A DNA stretch of 46,081 nucleotides from Pseudorhodobacter aquimaris (lineage in GTDB: Bacteria; Pseudomonadota; Alphaproteobacteria; Rhodobacterales; Rhodobacteraceae). The position numbers were made by a program, and so were the translations under genes. Below are positions 6,924 to 15,538 of the stretch, in pieces. Location of the stretch: the NCBI RefSeq assembly GCF_001202025.1, contig NZ_LGHS01000007.1:1-46081 (forward strand). Direction: 5' to 3'. Positions within the stretch are counted from its first letter, which is position 1; every line of letters begins with the position of its first letter. Under the pieces are notes generated by a model. That model ran no database searches. It was not told where the DNA came from and saw nothing but the letters and a program-made list of their open reading frames with translations.

Positions 6924-8342
6924 TCAAGGCAAGTAGCGCTGCACCAGCCCCACCACACGCTTTACCATTGGATTATCAAATAGCTTAGGCGAAAAATAGG
7001 CACCCGCCGCACGTTTGGACACTTCGGACAACGTTGGATAGGGCAAGACGGTTCCTGCAATCGCGCTGATTTTTATCTTGGCCGCAATGGCCATCGCCCA
7101 AAGCCCGATCAACTCACCTGCCTGCGCGCCCGCAATGGTGGCGCCAATGGGCCGCCCCTTGACCACCATCACCTTGATCAGGCCTTCGGTTTGATGCATC
7201 GCACGGGCGCGGTCGTTCTCGGCAAACTCGAACCGCAGCACGGTCAGCGCATCGCCATGGATCTTGCGGGCCTCGGCCTCGGTCGGGCCGACCTGGGCCA
7301 GCTCGGGGTCGGTATAGGTTGCCCAAGGGATATGCGCGGTGCTGGCCTTGAATGGCAGCCCAAAGAGCATCTGACGGATTACAATCCCCGCGTGATAGCC
7401 CGCAACATGGGTGAACTGAAGCCCCCCCGCCGCATCGCCCACCGCATAGACCTTGCGGTTGCTGGACCGCAGATCCGCGCCCACGGTTACCCCCTTGCGG
7501 GTAAATTCCACGCCCGCGGCCTCCAGCCCCAGACCCTCAACCGACACCTGCCGCCCCACCGCCATCAAAAGATGGGAGCCATGGACAACACGGCCGTCCT
7601 TGATCTCCACCTTGATCGCGCCCTCTTGCCCGCTGACACCTACAACCGGCGCGTCTTCCAGCACCTCGACGCCCTCGCGGCGCATCGCGGTCAGAACAAC
7701 AGCCGCCGCCTCTGGGTCGTCACGACCAAAGGCCTTGGCCCCTTCGACCACCGTCACCTTACAGCCAAGCCTGCGGTGCGCCTGTGCCATTTCCATCCCG
7801 ATCGGGCCACCGCCGATCACGATCAGATGATCAGGCCGCTCCCGTTGGGCAAAGATCGTCTCATTCGTCAGATAGGGCACCCCATCAATGCCGGGAATGG
7901 GCGGCACAAAGGGGCGTGAGCCTGTGGCCACCACAAAGCGGCGCGCCTTGATGCGGTACTCGCCGGCCTCAACCGCATCAGGGCCGGTAAATTTGGCCCA
8001 AGCCCGAATGACCCGCACACCCAGCCCTTCGAACCGTTCCTGACTGTCCAGCGGGGCGATTCCGGCGATCACCTGCGCCACGTGATCCTTGACCGCGCCA
8101 AAATCCACCTCTGGCGTAACGGGTGCAATGCCGAACGCGGCGCCCGTGGTCATTGCATGGGCATGCTTTGCCGATGCAATCAACGCTTTGGAAGGAACAC
8201 AGCCCGCATTGAGGCAATCCCCGCCCATCTCTCCGCCCTCAATCAGCACGACCCGCGCGCCCATCTGCACAGCACCCGCCGCAATCGACAGCCCGCCAGA
8301 GCCTGCTCCGAGGATACAGATATCGGTTTCAATCATTTCCAT
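6924..8342 (-). CDS. FAD-dependent pyridine nucleotide-disulfide oxidoreductase (mercuric reductase / dihydrolipoamide dehydrogenase-like)
   Basis: 472 residues. FAD-binding ILGAGSGGLSIAAG sits at the N terminus. The redox-active pair is in GGDCLNAGCVPSKAL (~42-56). The NAD(P)-binding motif is VIGGGPIGMEMA (~176-187), AVGDAAGG is the second FAD contact, and a dimerisation domain follows. Two differences from the named relatives are visible. The dihydrolipoamide dehydrogenase motif HPTLSE reads YPTLSE, so the active-site base His is Tyr. The C-terminal cysteine pair that delivers mercury in MerA is absent. It is therefore probably neither enzyme, and the substrate is unknown. It lies between a TVP38-type membrane protein and a histidine kinase, all closely spaced on the minus strand. 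This suggests a membrane-linked redox function. Confidence 0.85.
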   Translation of the reverse strand: MEMIETDICILGAGSGGLSIAAGAVQMGARVVLIEGGEMGGDCLNAGCVPSKALIASAKHAHAMTTGAAFGIAPVTPEVDFGAVKDHVAQVIAGIAPLDSQERFEGLGVRVIRAWAKFTGPDAVEAGEYRIKARRFVVATGSRPFVPPIPGIDGVPYLTNETIFAQRERPDHLIVIGGGPIGMEMAQAHRRLGCKVTVVEGAKAFGRDDPEAAAVVLTAMRREGVEVLEDAPVVGVSGQEGAIKVEIKDGRVVHGSHLLMAVGRQVSVEGLGLEAAGVEFTRKGVTVGADLRSSNRKVYAVGDAAGGLQFTHVAGYHAGIVIRQMLFGLPFKASTAHIPWATYTDPELAQVGPTEAEARKIHGDALTVLRFEFAENDRARAMHQTEGLIKVMVVKGRPIGATIAGAQAGELIGLWAMAIAAKIKISAIAGTVLPYPTLSEVSKRAAGAYFSPKLFDNPMVKRVVGLVQRYLP

Positions 8343-8345
8343 GGG

Positions 8346-9089
8346 TCAGCCTGCTTTCCTGCGGTAAATTTTCAAAAGGATCGGGAGCGCAGAAAGCGCC
8401 GCCAGCCCCAGAATTGGCCCCAGCACATGCGGGGCAAAGATAATCGACAGGTTCGGGGTCTCTCCGCGCGCGAAAACCGCGCCCAGCCCTGCCCCGACCG
8501 AGGTATAGACCAGCCCACCGGGCATGATGCCAAGGAAGGTCGAAATCGCAAAGCGTGACAGTTTGGTTCCCACAAAGGCCGGCACCAGATTGGCAAGGAA
8601 AAACGGCACCACCGGCACCAGCCGCATCAGGAACAGCACCGACCATTCATTTTCACGCAAGCCCGCCTGAAGCTTGGCCACCGCGCCACCCTTGCCCTCA
8701 ACCTGTTGCGAAAAGCGTGCGCCAAATCCGCTGCGGGCCGCCAGAAAAATCGCAATCGCGCCGATGGTCGCACCCGTCACATTGAACAGGACCCCCGGAA
8801 AGGTCCCGAACAGAAATCCACCCGTCAGCGTGGCAATCAAAGCCCCCGGCAACGAGAACGCCACAAGAAGCGCATAGGCGGCCACAAAGCCAAGTGCTGC
8901 AAGCAAGTAATGGGCATCGCGGTAGGCAATCAGGGCTTCGCGGTTCGCCGCAAGCGCCTCAAAGCTGATGAGATCGCCCAAAAAGAACGCCCCCATTGCC
9001 GCAACGGCCAGAATGATCAGAATCGGCATCTTTCGCGCCCATCCCGCTTTGGTATTTGGTTGTATCTGGCCCTCGGGCATATTTATCAT
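8346..9089 (-). CDS. TVP38/TMEM64 (DedA/VTT superfamily) membrane protein
   Basis: About 247 residues. A membrane segment near 23-45 is followed by the VTT core: FSLPGALIATLTGGFLFG, then a membrane stretch with GATIGAIAIFLAA. The family region FLMRLVPVVPFFLANLV and a glycine-rich re-entrant stretch (FLGIMPGGLVYTSVGAG) come next, ending in a last membrane segment and a basic tail. Members of the superfamily act in lipid transport or flipping at the inner membrane; the role here is not known. Two adjacent ATGs exist (9092 and 9089). The second is preferred because GGAG lies 6 nt upstream. The stop is 3 nt before the flavoprotein start, so this is the first gene of a three-gene operon. Confidence 0.82.
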   Translation of the reverse strand: MINMPEGQIQPNTKAGWARKMPILIILAVAAMGAFFLGDLISFEALAANREALIAYRDAHYLLAALGFVAAYALLVAFSLPGALIATLTGGFLFGTFPGVLFNVTGATIGAIAIFLAARSGFGARFSQQVEGKGGAVAKLQAGLRENEWSVLFLMRLVPVVPFFLANLVPAFVGTKLSRFAISTFLGIMPGGLVYTSVGAGLGAVFARGETPNLSIIFAPHVLGPILGLAALSALPILLKIYRRKAG

Positions 9090-9403
9090 CATCTTCTCCG
9101 GCGATTTGCCCTAATTAGCTTTGAAGCAAGATGCGGAATATATTGCACCTGCGATACCCCTCTCACGCGGCGTTGATTGGTTCTGACAGATTCGGCATCC
9201 AGGGGCGCCCTATTGAAACATTTCACCCGCGAATGCGGCAAAAAACGAAGGGTTGGCCGGAAATGTTGCAGAAAATGCCCCCCAGCCGAATTGACTTGGG
9301 CCAATCGGATGCGTAAAGGACGGGCTTGGAATAAGCGCAACGGATCGGTTTTTGGCGAATCCCGCCTGAATGCCCGTTGTTGAACATGTGATGGAGAACC
9401 GCG
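9090..9403. other. Divergent intergenic region between the TVP38-type gene and rpmH
   Basis: About 310 bp without a credible gene. It must hold promoters for both the minus-strand TVP38 operon and the plus-strand rpmH operon. A good candidate for the latter is at 9291-9319. The short open frames here have no recognisable content. Confidence 0.6.
9291..9319 (+). promoter_or_regulatory. Candidate housekeeping promoter of rpmH
   Basis: TTGACT (9291-9296) and TAAAGG (9314-9319) are separated by 17 bp, about 85 bp before the rpmH start. The -35 box is strong and the -10 box moderate. Confidence 0.5.
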
Positions 9404-9538
9404 ATGAAGCGTACCTTTCAACCGTCGAACCTGGTCCGCACGCGGCGCCACGGTTTCCGCCTGCGTATGTCGACCAAAGCTGGCCGTTCTATCTTGAACC
9501 AGCGCCGTGCCAAAGGCCGCAAGAAGCTTTCGGCCTAA
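9404..9538 (+). CDS. rpmH: 50S ribosomal protein L34
   Basis: A 44-residue basic protein starting [20 protein letters not shown] and ending [11 protein letters not shown], the normal length and full family pattern of bacterial L34. GGAG lies 7 nt before the ATG. It is a structural protein of the large subunit. It is the first gene of the conserved rpmH-rnpA-yidD-yidC cluster and is separated from rnpA by a terminator-like hairpin, which would allow L34 to be made in excess over RNase P protein. Confidence 0.97.
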   Translation: MKRTFQPSNLVRTRRHGFRLRMSTKAGRSILNQRRAKGRKKLSA

Positions 9539-9543
9539 TAGGC

Positions 9544-9570
9544 CGGGGTGTGTTTGCGCCCCGCTTTTTG
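9544..9570 (+). terminator. Terminator / attenuator between rpmH and rnpA
   Basis: cggggtg (9544-9550) pairs with cgccccg (9557-9563), including one G-T pair. The loop is six bases and is followed by cttttt. It probably lowers transcription of rnpA relative to rpmH. Confidence 0.65.
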
Positions 9571-9583
9571 AAGGACAGATAAC

Positions 9584-10024
9584 ATGATACCGCCGAAGGC
9601 ACAGGGAAACGGCAGCGATGCCCAAACCCCACAGCCATCGGCGGTACTGTCATGCGCAAATCCTGTCACCAAAACGCCCGAAACTTTGCGCCAGCGTTCG
9701 GATTTCTTGCGCGCAGCCTCTGCCCGCCGCCAAGCCGCCCAAGGGTTCTTGCTTCAGGCGCGCGCACGTGGGGATGACAGCAACGGTATGCGGGTTGGCT
9801 TCACCTGCTCCAAGAAAATCGGCAATGCGGTGGCGCGCAACCGTGCGAAACGACGGCTGCGCGAAATTGCGCGGGCCGTTCTGCCCGAGCTGGGGCAGCC
9901 CGGCTGGGATTATGTCCTTGTCGGACGCCCCAAGGTGACGATCGACCGGGACTTTGCGGATCTCTTGAAGGATCTGGAAACCGCCTTGGCACAGATCCAC
10001 GCCCCTCGGAAGCCGCGGAAATGA
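9584..10024 (+). CDS. rnpA: Ribonuclease P protein component
   Basis: 146 residues. The RNR motif NAVARNRAKRRLRE and the upstream GMRVGFTCSKKIGNA are diagnostic of the protein that helps RNase P RNA process tRNA 5' ends. The ATG at 9584 gives an N-terminal tail of ~30 residues before the conserved TLRQRSDFLRA. This is longer than in E. coli (119 residues). A GGACAG-like site precedes the ATG, so I keep it. Its stop overlaps the yidD start (ATGA). Confidence 0.94.
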   Translation: MIPPKAQGNGSDAQTPQPSAVLSCANPVTKTPETLRQRSDFLRAASARRQAAQGFLLQARARGDDSNGMRVGFTCSKKIGNAVARNRAKRRLREIARAVLPELGQPGWDYVLVGRPKVTIDRDFADLLKDLETALAQIHAPRKPRK

Positions 10025-10260
10025 CACCGCTTGCCCATGTGTTCGCCCTGCCCGTTCGTGCTTACCGTTTGCTGCTAAGCCCATGGGTCGGCCACGGCTG
10101 CCGGTTTCAACCAACATGCTCGGCATATGCGATGGAAGCGCTGGAAAAGCACGGCGGGGTCAAGGGCGGTTATCTGGCCGCGCACCGCATTTGCCGTTGT
10201 CATCCTTGGGGCGGTGATGGCTATGATCCTGTGCCGGACAAGACCCCAAAGCGAGGCTGA
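10021..10260 (+). CDS. yidD: Membrane protein insertion efficiency factor YidD
   Basis: 79 residues with the family core GCRFQPTCSAYAMEAL and ICRCHPWGGDGYDPVP, including the conserved cysteines. It starts with a hydrophobic, amphipathic segment (VFALPVRAYRLLLSPW) that lets it sit at the inner membrane. It assists YidC-dependent insertion. The ATG overlaps the rnpA stop by 4 nt, and ttcA starts 3 nt after its stop, so the genes are tightly coupled. Confidence 0.95.
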   Translation: MTPLAHVFALPVRAYRLLLSPWVGHGCRFQPTCSAYAMEALEKHGGVKGGYLAAHRICRCHPWGGDGYDPVPDKTPKRG

Positions 10261-10263
10261 GCG

Positions 10264-11103
10264 ATGCTGGACAAAATCGACGACATTCACCCGCTTTTCC
10301 ATGGCGCGCCCAAGACCACCGAGTTCAAGAAACTGCGCAAACGTATCGTGCAAAACATGCGCGAGGCTATTGAGGTCTACGGCATGGTCCAACCCGGCGC
10401 GCGCTGGCTGGTTTGCCTGTCAGGCGGCAAGGACAGCTATACCCTGCTGGCCATTCTGCATGAACTGAAATGGCGCGGGTTATTGCCGGTTGAGCTGCTG
10501 GCCTGCAATCTCGATCAGGGGCAGCCCGGATTTCCGGCGACGGTCCTGCCGGAGTTCCTCTCGCGGATGGGGGTCGAACATCGCATCGAATATGCCGACA
10601 CCTATTCCATCGTCATGGATAAGATCGCACCGGGAGGCACGATGTGTTCGCTCTGTTCGCGGTTACGGCGCGGAAATCTTTACCGAATCGCCCGCGAAGA
10701 GGGGTGTTCAGCGGTGGTTTTAGGGCATCATCGCGACGATATGTTGGAAACTTTGTTCATGAATCTGTTCCACGGGGGGCGATTGGCGACCATGCCGCCC
10801 AAGCTGTTGAATGAGGATGGCGACCTTTTGCTTTTGCGGCCCCTCGCGCTTGTCGCAGAGGCGGATTGCGAAAAATTCGCCTCAGGGATGCAATATCCGA
10901 TTATTCCCTGTGATCTTTGCGGCAGTCAGGACGGGCTGTTGCGCCAACAGGTAAAGGCGATGCTGGATGAATGGGAGGCGCGCAGCCCCGGTCGCCGCCA
11001 GATCATGTTCCGCGCATTGCAAAATGCCAACCCGTCCCATTTGCTTGACCCGACGCTCTTTGATTTCGCGTCACTGGCGCCCCTTGCGAAAAAAGATAGG
11101 TAG
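10264..11103 (+). CDS. ttcA: tRNA 2-thiocytidine biosynthesis protein TtcA
   Basis: 279 residues. The PP-loop ATP-binding motif [10 protein letters not shown] lies near 55-64. The Cys pairs MCSLCSR near 122-126 and PCDLCGS near 217-221 are the expected iron-sulfur and catalytic cysteines. [19 protein letters not shown] is the typical family stretch. The enzyme thiolates cytidine 32 of certain tRNAs. It starts 3 nt after yidD and is read in the same direction. A 111-bp gap follows before the next gene. Confidence 0.93.
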   Translation: MLDKIDDIHPLFHGAPKTTEFKKLRKRIVQNMREAIEVYGMVQPGARWLVCLSGGKDSYTLLAILHELKWRGLLPVELLACNLDQGQPGFPATVLPEFLSRMGVEHRIEYADTYSIVMDKIAPGGTMCSLCSRLRRGNLYRIAREEGCSAVVLGHHRDDMLETLFMNLFHGGRLATMPPKLLNEDGDLLLLRPLALVAEADCEKFASGMQYPIIPCDLCGSQDGLLRQQVKAMLDEWEARSPGRRQIMFRALQNANPSHLLDPTLFDFASLAPLAKKDR

Positions 11104-11214
11104 AATTCTTCACAACTTACAGGCGAGCGTTAACCTTCCACTTAGCCTGTCCGCCTTAGCTTCAGATATTACAGGGGCCAAAGCTCTGTTGCTGATGACC
11201 AAGGGGACACGTGC

Positions 11215-12774
11215 ATGCCGAGACCGCAACAACAACTGACCGCCGTTTCCAGGCCCAGCCTCACCGCGCGCGTAAAGCCTTGGCTACGTCGGCCGGAGCT
11301 TTTGGTTTTTTTGCCTGCCATCTCTCTCTTTGCCTATTGGGTGGGTGGGGAGTCTATCATGATGATGACAGCCTTGGGGCTGCCTCTGATCTTTCTTTTT
11401 GCAGGTGTTCTGCGCGGCACTGACAGCTTTGGCCTGACCAGTATCGATCCCCCCGGCAGCCTCCCACATCGGCCCCAGATCACGAAGTTTCTCGATCACG
11501 CCTTGCAAGAGGCTGATATCACAGGCCGGACAACCGCTTGTTTTGTTATTCAATTCGACGACGTGGACGAACTCTTGGACCGTCACGGTCGCGCGGTCCA
11601 GACCGAGGTCCTGATGCGCAGCGCCGAACGACTGTACGCCGCCTTACGGGACGGTGATACCGTCGCACGTCTGGAGGGCGGTGGCTTTGCGGTCGCACTT
11701 GCGCCCATGCGGCGCGTGGATTTGGAAGGGATGATTCAAGTCGCCGCGCGTCTGCAAGAGGCGTTGACCCCTCCCATCAGCATCGACGCAGCACGGCTTT
11801 ATGTAAATTGCTCGATCGGCTTTTGCCTGGGGCCAAGATCGCCCCAGCCGAACGGCGCGGCCCTCTTGGATGCAGCACAGGTCGCTGCTGATGAGGCGCG
11901 GCGTAACGGCCCCAATGCAATCCGCGCCTATGTGCCCGGCATGGCCCGCAAACGCTCTGACCGTGATGCCCTGCGCAATGAATTGGAACGCGCAATGGAT
12001 AACGGCGACATTCGCCCCCATTACCAACCACAGATTTGCACAGATACGGGCGAAATCTCGGGGTTTGAGGCGTTGGCACGTTGGCACCATGCCGAGCGCG
12101 GCATCATTCCACCGTCCGAATTCCTTCCCGCCATCGAAGAAGCCGGACTAAGTGAACGTCTTGGCGAGGTCATGCTTTATAACGCTTTGGCGGCCTTGGT
12201 CAGTTGGGACAAAGCCGGATTGAATGTGCCAAATGTCGCCGTCAACTTTTCGGCAGAAGAGCTACGCAATCCGCGTTTGACGGAAAAGTTGAAATGGGAA
12301 CTGGACCGTTTTGATCTCACCCCGGAGCGGCTGTGCATCGAAATTCTGGAAACCGTGATCGCCGAGACCGATAATGACGTGATTGTCCGTAACATTCTGG
12401 AACTTTCAAAGCTCGGCTGTGGAATCGATCTGGATGATTTCGGGACTGGCCACTCCTCAATCACCAACATCAGACGTTTTGCAGTACGCCGGATCAAAAT
12501 TGATCGCAGTTTTGTTCGCAAGGTGGACGAGGATCGCGATCAACAAAAACTGGTCTCGGGCATTTTGTCTCTGGCAGAACGGATGGGATTGGAAACACTG
12601 GCAGAAGGCATCGAGACCGCAGGAGAACATGCCATGCTGGCACAGCTTGGCTGTGGTCATGTCCAGGGCTTTCTGATCGCCAGGCCAATGGCATTCGAGG
12701 CCACGCAGGACTGGATTGCCCAACACCAGTCGCAACGCGCGACCCTCCCGCAAATCGGGACACGGACCCGTTAA
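11215..12774 (+). CDS. Membrane-anchored GGDEF-EAL protein, predicted cyclic-di-GMP phosphodiesterase
   Basis: 519 residues. Two hydrophobic segments (about 28-45 and 48-66) anchor it in the inner membrane. A GGDEF domain follows, with the signature degenerated to EGGGF in RLEGGGFAVAL, so it should not make cyclic-di-GMP but might still bind GTP. The EAL domain keeps the catalytic pattern: FEALARWHH, NFSAEELRNP, EILETVI, LDDFGTGHSS, IKIDRSFV and LAEGIET. This points to active hydrolysis of cyclic-di-GMP. It sits between ttcA and yidC, both separated by >100 bp, and may be transcribed on its own. The signal it responds to is not apparent; there is no separate sensor domain beyond the membrane anchor. 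Confidence 0.88.
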   Translation: MPRPQQQLTAVSRPSLTARVKPWLRRPELLVFLPAISLFAYWVGGESIMMMTALGLPLIFLFAGVLRGTDSFGLTSIDPPGSLPHRPQITKFLDHALQEADITGRTTACFVIQFDDVDELLDRHGRAVQTEVLMRSAERLYAALRDGDTVARLEGGGFAVALAPMRRVDLEGMIQVAARLQEALTPPISIDAARLYVNCSIGFCLGPRSPQPNGAALLDAAQVAADEARRNGPNAIRAYVPGMARKRSDRDALRNELERAMDNGDIRPHYQPQICTDTGEISGFEALARWHHAERGIIPPSEFLPAIEEAGLSERLGEVMLYNALAALVSWDKAGLNVPNVAVNFSAEELRNPRLTEKLKWELDRFDLTPERLCIEILETVIAETDNDVIVRNILELSKLGCGIDLDDFGTGHSSITNIRRFAVRRIKIDRSFVRKVDEDRDQQKLVSGILSLAERMGLETLAEGIETAGEHAMLAQLGCGHVQGFLIARPMAFEATQDWIAQHQSQRATLPQIGTRTR

Positions 12775-12974
12775 GGCCGCGCTCCCCGGCGTACTGTCAG
12801 TGACCGGAACAATCGGCCGCCCGACCCCACGCCTGGCCCGGTTGGCCCGTCAATAGCTGATTTACGGACGGATTCGAAGGCGAAGAGGTCAAATCTGGGG
12901 AAAAGCCCTTGACCTTTGCCCCCCCCTATCGTTGAACCACCGCTGAACCTGAACAGGAACGGTGTGGGTCCCAG

Positions 12975-14801
12975 ATGGACGATCAGAACAAAAATCTCAT
13001 CCTCGCAACAGCCCTCAGTTTCCTTGTGATTCTGGCGTGGTTTGTGTTTTTTCCACCCGCAGAGCCGGTCGTTGATCCCAACGCGCCCGCCGCAGTCACA
13101 ACGGCGACAGAGGCAATTACCCCGCCTGCGGATTCGGTTGCGACATCCGAAACGGCAGCGGCTGCGGAAAAGGCACAAGCCCCGCGCCTTGCCATAGACA
13201 CGCCGCGGCTCAAAGGTACGATTTCCTTGTTGGGGGGGCGTATCGATGATTTGGCGATGAGCAGCTACCAAGAGACGATTGACCCTGCCTCCAAGATTGT
13301 CACTCTGCTCTCACCCGTTGGTCAGCCACATGCATATTATGCGCTTTACGGCTGGACCCCGGCCGGAAATCTCGGCTTTGAGGATGTGCCTGGTGCGAAT
13401 ACGCTTTGGTCACAGGTCGGAACCAATACACTGACCCCCGAAACGCCGATCACCCTGCAATGGGACAACGGCAAGGGGCTGGTGTTCAAACGTATTCTTT
13501 CGGTTGACGATCGCTATATGTTCAACGTCGAACAAACCGTCGAAAACCAGACAGGTGCCGAGGTTCGTCTGGCACCTTACGGTATCGTCGCGCGGCATGG
13601 CATCCCCGATGACCTCGAAGGGTTTTACCTGAGCCATGAAGGCATTGTGCAGCGAACCGACGGCACTTTGGAAGAAATAAAGTACAAGGCCGCAGCAAAG
13701 CTTCCGTTGGTAGAACGTGAAGCCGCATTGGCCGAAGTGAACCAGGCGACAACAGACGGCTGGATCGGTTTTACTAGTAAATACTGGATGACCGCGCTGA
13801 TCCCCGAACAGGGCAAGCCTTTCACCGCTGTCGCGAAATATGTCCCAAGCGCCGATATTTTCCAAACCGAAACCCGCCAACCGCTGGTCAGTGTTGCACC
13901 CGGTGCCACCTCAACGACCAACTCGCGGTTGTTCGCCGGCGCCAAAGAATGGGAGACCCTGCGTAACTACGAAAAGACCGGTGGTATCGCAGGTTTCATC
14001 GATGCAATCGACTGGGGTTGGTTCTTCTTCTTTACCAAACCGATTTTTGCTGTCTTGCATTGGTTGCATGCGATTATCGGCAACATGGGGCTTGCGATTA
14101 TCGCTCTGACCTTCCTGCTCAAGGCGCTGGTGTTCCCGCTTGCCTATAAGTCCTACGTGTCGATGGCACGGATGAAGGAATTGCAGCCGGAAATGGAGGC
14201 ATTGAAAGAGCGCGCTGGCGAAGACAAGCAGAAGCTCCAGAAAGAGATGATGACGCTCTATAAGGAAAAGAAGGTCAACCCCGCTGCGGGCTGCCTGCCG
14301 ATCCTGATCCAGATCCCGATCTTCTTCTCGCTCTACAAGGTGATCTTCGTTACGCTGGAACTGCGTCACGCGCCCTTCTTTGGCTGGTTGAACGACCTTT
14401 CGGCCCCCGACAGCTCGTCGATCTTCAACCTGTTCGGCGTCTTGCCTTGGGCCGCACCAGAGCCGGGAACAATGATGGCGTTGATCTTTATCGGAGTGCT
14501 GCCTTTGCTGTTGGGGATCTCGATGTGGTTGCAGCAAAAGCTGAACCCGACACCGACAGATGCGACACAGGCAATGATTTTTGCCTGGATGCCATGGGTA
14601 TTCATGTTCATGCTCGGTAGCTTTGCCAGCGGCTTGGTTGTTTACTGGATCACCAACAACGTGATCACATTCACCCAGCAGTTCATCATCATGAAAAGCC
14701 ACGGTCATACACCCGATATTTTCGGGAACATCAAGGCCGGCTTTACCCGCAAACCCAAGGTGGCCGCGGCTGTCGACACCAAGAAACCGGGTAAAAAATG
14801 A
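12975..14801 (+). CDS. yidC: Membrane protein insertase YidC
   Basis: 608 residues. The N-terminal membrane helix is ILATALSFLVILAWFVFF, followed by an Ala/Thr/Pro-rich linker and the large periplasmic beta-domain (~residues 75-340). The conserved insertase core begins around 350: FFFTKPIFAVLHWLHAIIGN, LAIIALTFLLKALVFPLAYKS with the conserved basic residue, then NPAAGCLPILIQIPIFFSLY and the last membrane segments. It inserts inner-membrane proteins alone or with SecYEG. The neighbourhood rpmH-rnpA-yidD-yidC is the usual one. Its stop overlaps the next start (ATGA). Confidence 0.97.
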   Translation: MDDQNKNLILATALSFLVILAWFVFFPPAEPVVDPNAPAAVTTATEAITPPADSVATSETAAAAEKAQAPRLAIDTPRLKGTISLLGGRIDDLAMSSYQETIDPASKIVTLLSPVGQPHAYYALYGWTPAGNLGFEDVPGANTLWSQVGTNTLTPETPITLQWDNGKGLVFKRILSVDDRYMFNVEQTVENQTGAEVRLAPYGIVARHGIPDDLEGFYLSHEGIVQRTDGTLEEIKYKAAAKLPLVEREAALAEVNQATTDGWIGFTSKYWMTALIPEQGKPFTAVAKYVPSADIFQTETRQPLVSVAPGATSTTNSRLFAGAKEWETLRNYEKTGGIAGFIDAIDWGWFFFFTKPIFAVLHWLHAIIGNMGLAIIALTFLLKALVFPLAYKSYVSMARMKELQPEMEALKERAGEDKQKLQKEMMTLYKEKKVNPAAGCLPILIQIPIFFSLYKVIFVTLELRHAPFFGWLNDLSAPDSSSIFNLFGVLPWAAPEPGTMMALIFIGVLPLLLGISMWLQQKLNPTPTDATQAMIFAWMPWVFMFMLGSFASGLVVYWITNNVITFTQQFIIMKSHGHTPDIFGNIKAGFTRKPKVAAAVDTKKPGKK

Positions 14802-15538
14802 CAAGGCGGCTGGCTCGCATTTGCCGCCACCCGATCAAGGCACACGGACGCGAGGATCTCGCGTCCGTTCTGCTTTCGGCTGGGGCCTGTCTTCCAGGGG
14901 ATCGCCGCTGGGCTGTCGCACATGAGGCGGCGAAACTGCGTCCCGGATGGAACCCTTGCAACAACTTTCACCGCGGCGCCAAGGCCCCTCAGCTTATGGC
15001 CATCACCGCAGAGCTACGGGGCGATGCTGTCACTTTGCATCACCCACAGCGCCCTGACTTGACATTCCGTCCCGATGATCCTGCTGATCTTCCCGGCTTT
15101 CTGGCTTGGATCGCACCGATTTCACCAAAGGAACGCGCACAGCCGACACACATCGTTTCGGCGCAGATGGGCATGACGGATAGCGCATTTCCATCTGTTT
15201 CGATCCTGTCGACCAGCGCGTTGACCGCCTTGTCTGACCGCATGAACACCCCCCTGTCAGCTGATCGTTTTCGCGGCAACCTCTGGCTGGATGGCGTTGA
15301 ACCCTTTACCGAGTTTGATTGGATCGGACGTGATATTACGATTGGCGACGCCGTCCTGACGATCAAAGAGCGCATCACCCGTTGCCGCGCCACGATGACC
15401 AACCCCGAAACCGGGCAGGTTGATGCAGACACATTGACCGCGCTGAAAACCGGCTATGGACATCAGGATTTTGGCGTCTATGCAGTGGTGAAACAGGGTG
15501 GCACAATCACCCTAAACGATGAGTGGAGCCTGTCGTGA
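14798..15538 (+). CDS. MOSC-domain protein (molybdenum cofactor-related, putative)
   Basis: 246 residues. The start resembles the MOSC N-terminal beta-barrel domain (RICRHPIKAHGREDL). The C-terminal MOSC domain contains RFRGNLWLDGVEPF and ITRCRATMTNPETG, where the cysteine in TRCRA is the expected sulfur-carrying residue. Such proteins bind or sulfurate molybdenum cofactor or use it for N-reduction; the actual reaction is unknown. It overlaps yidC by 4 nt and engB by 4 nt (GTGA), so it is translated within the yidC operon. Confidence 0.85.
   Translation: MTRRLARICRHPIKAHGREDLASVLLSAGACLPGDRRWAVAHEAAKLRPGWNPCNNFHRGAKAPQLMAITAELRGDAVTLHHPQRPDLTFRPDDPADLPGFLAWIAPISPKERAQPTHIVSAQMGMTDSAFPSVSILSTSALTALSDRMNTPLSADRFRGNLWLDGVEPFTEFDWIGRDITIGDAVLTIKERITRCRATMTNPETGQVDADTLTALKTGYGHQDFGVYAVVKQGGTITLNDEWSLS

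Noticed and set aside
6924-8342. True mercuric reductase
   Set aside because: It lacks the C-terminal cysteine pair and there is no merR, merT or merP in the neighbourhood.
9131-9383. Short open frames upstream of rpmH
   Set aside because: No family pattern; they lie in the promoter region and lack ribosome binding sites.
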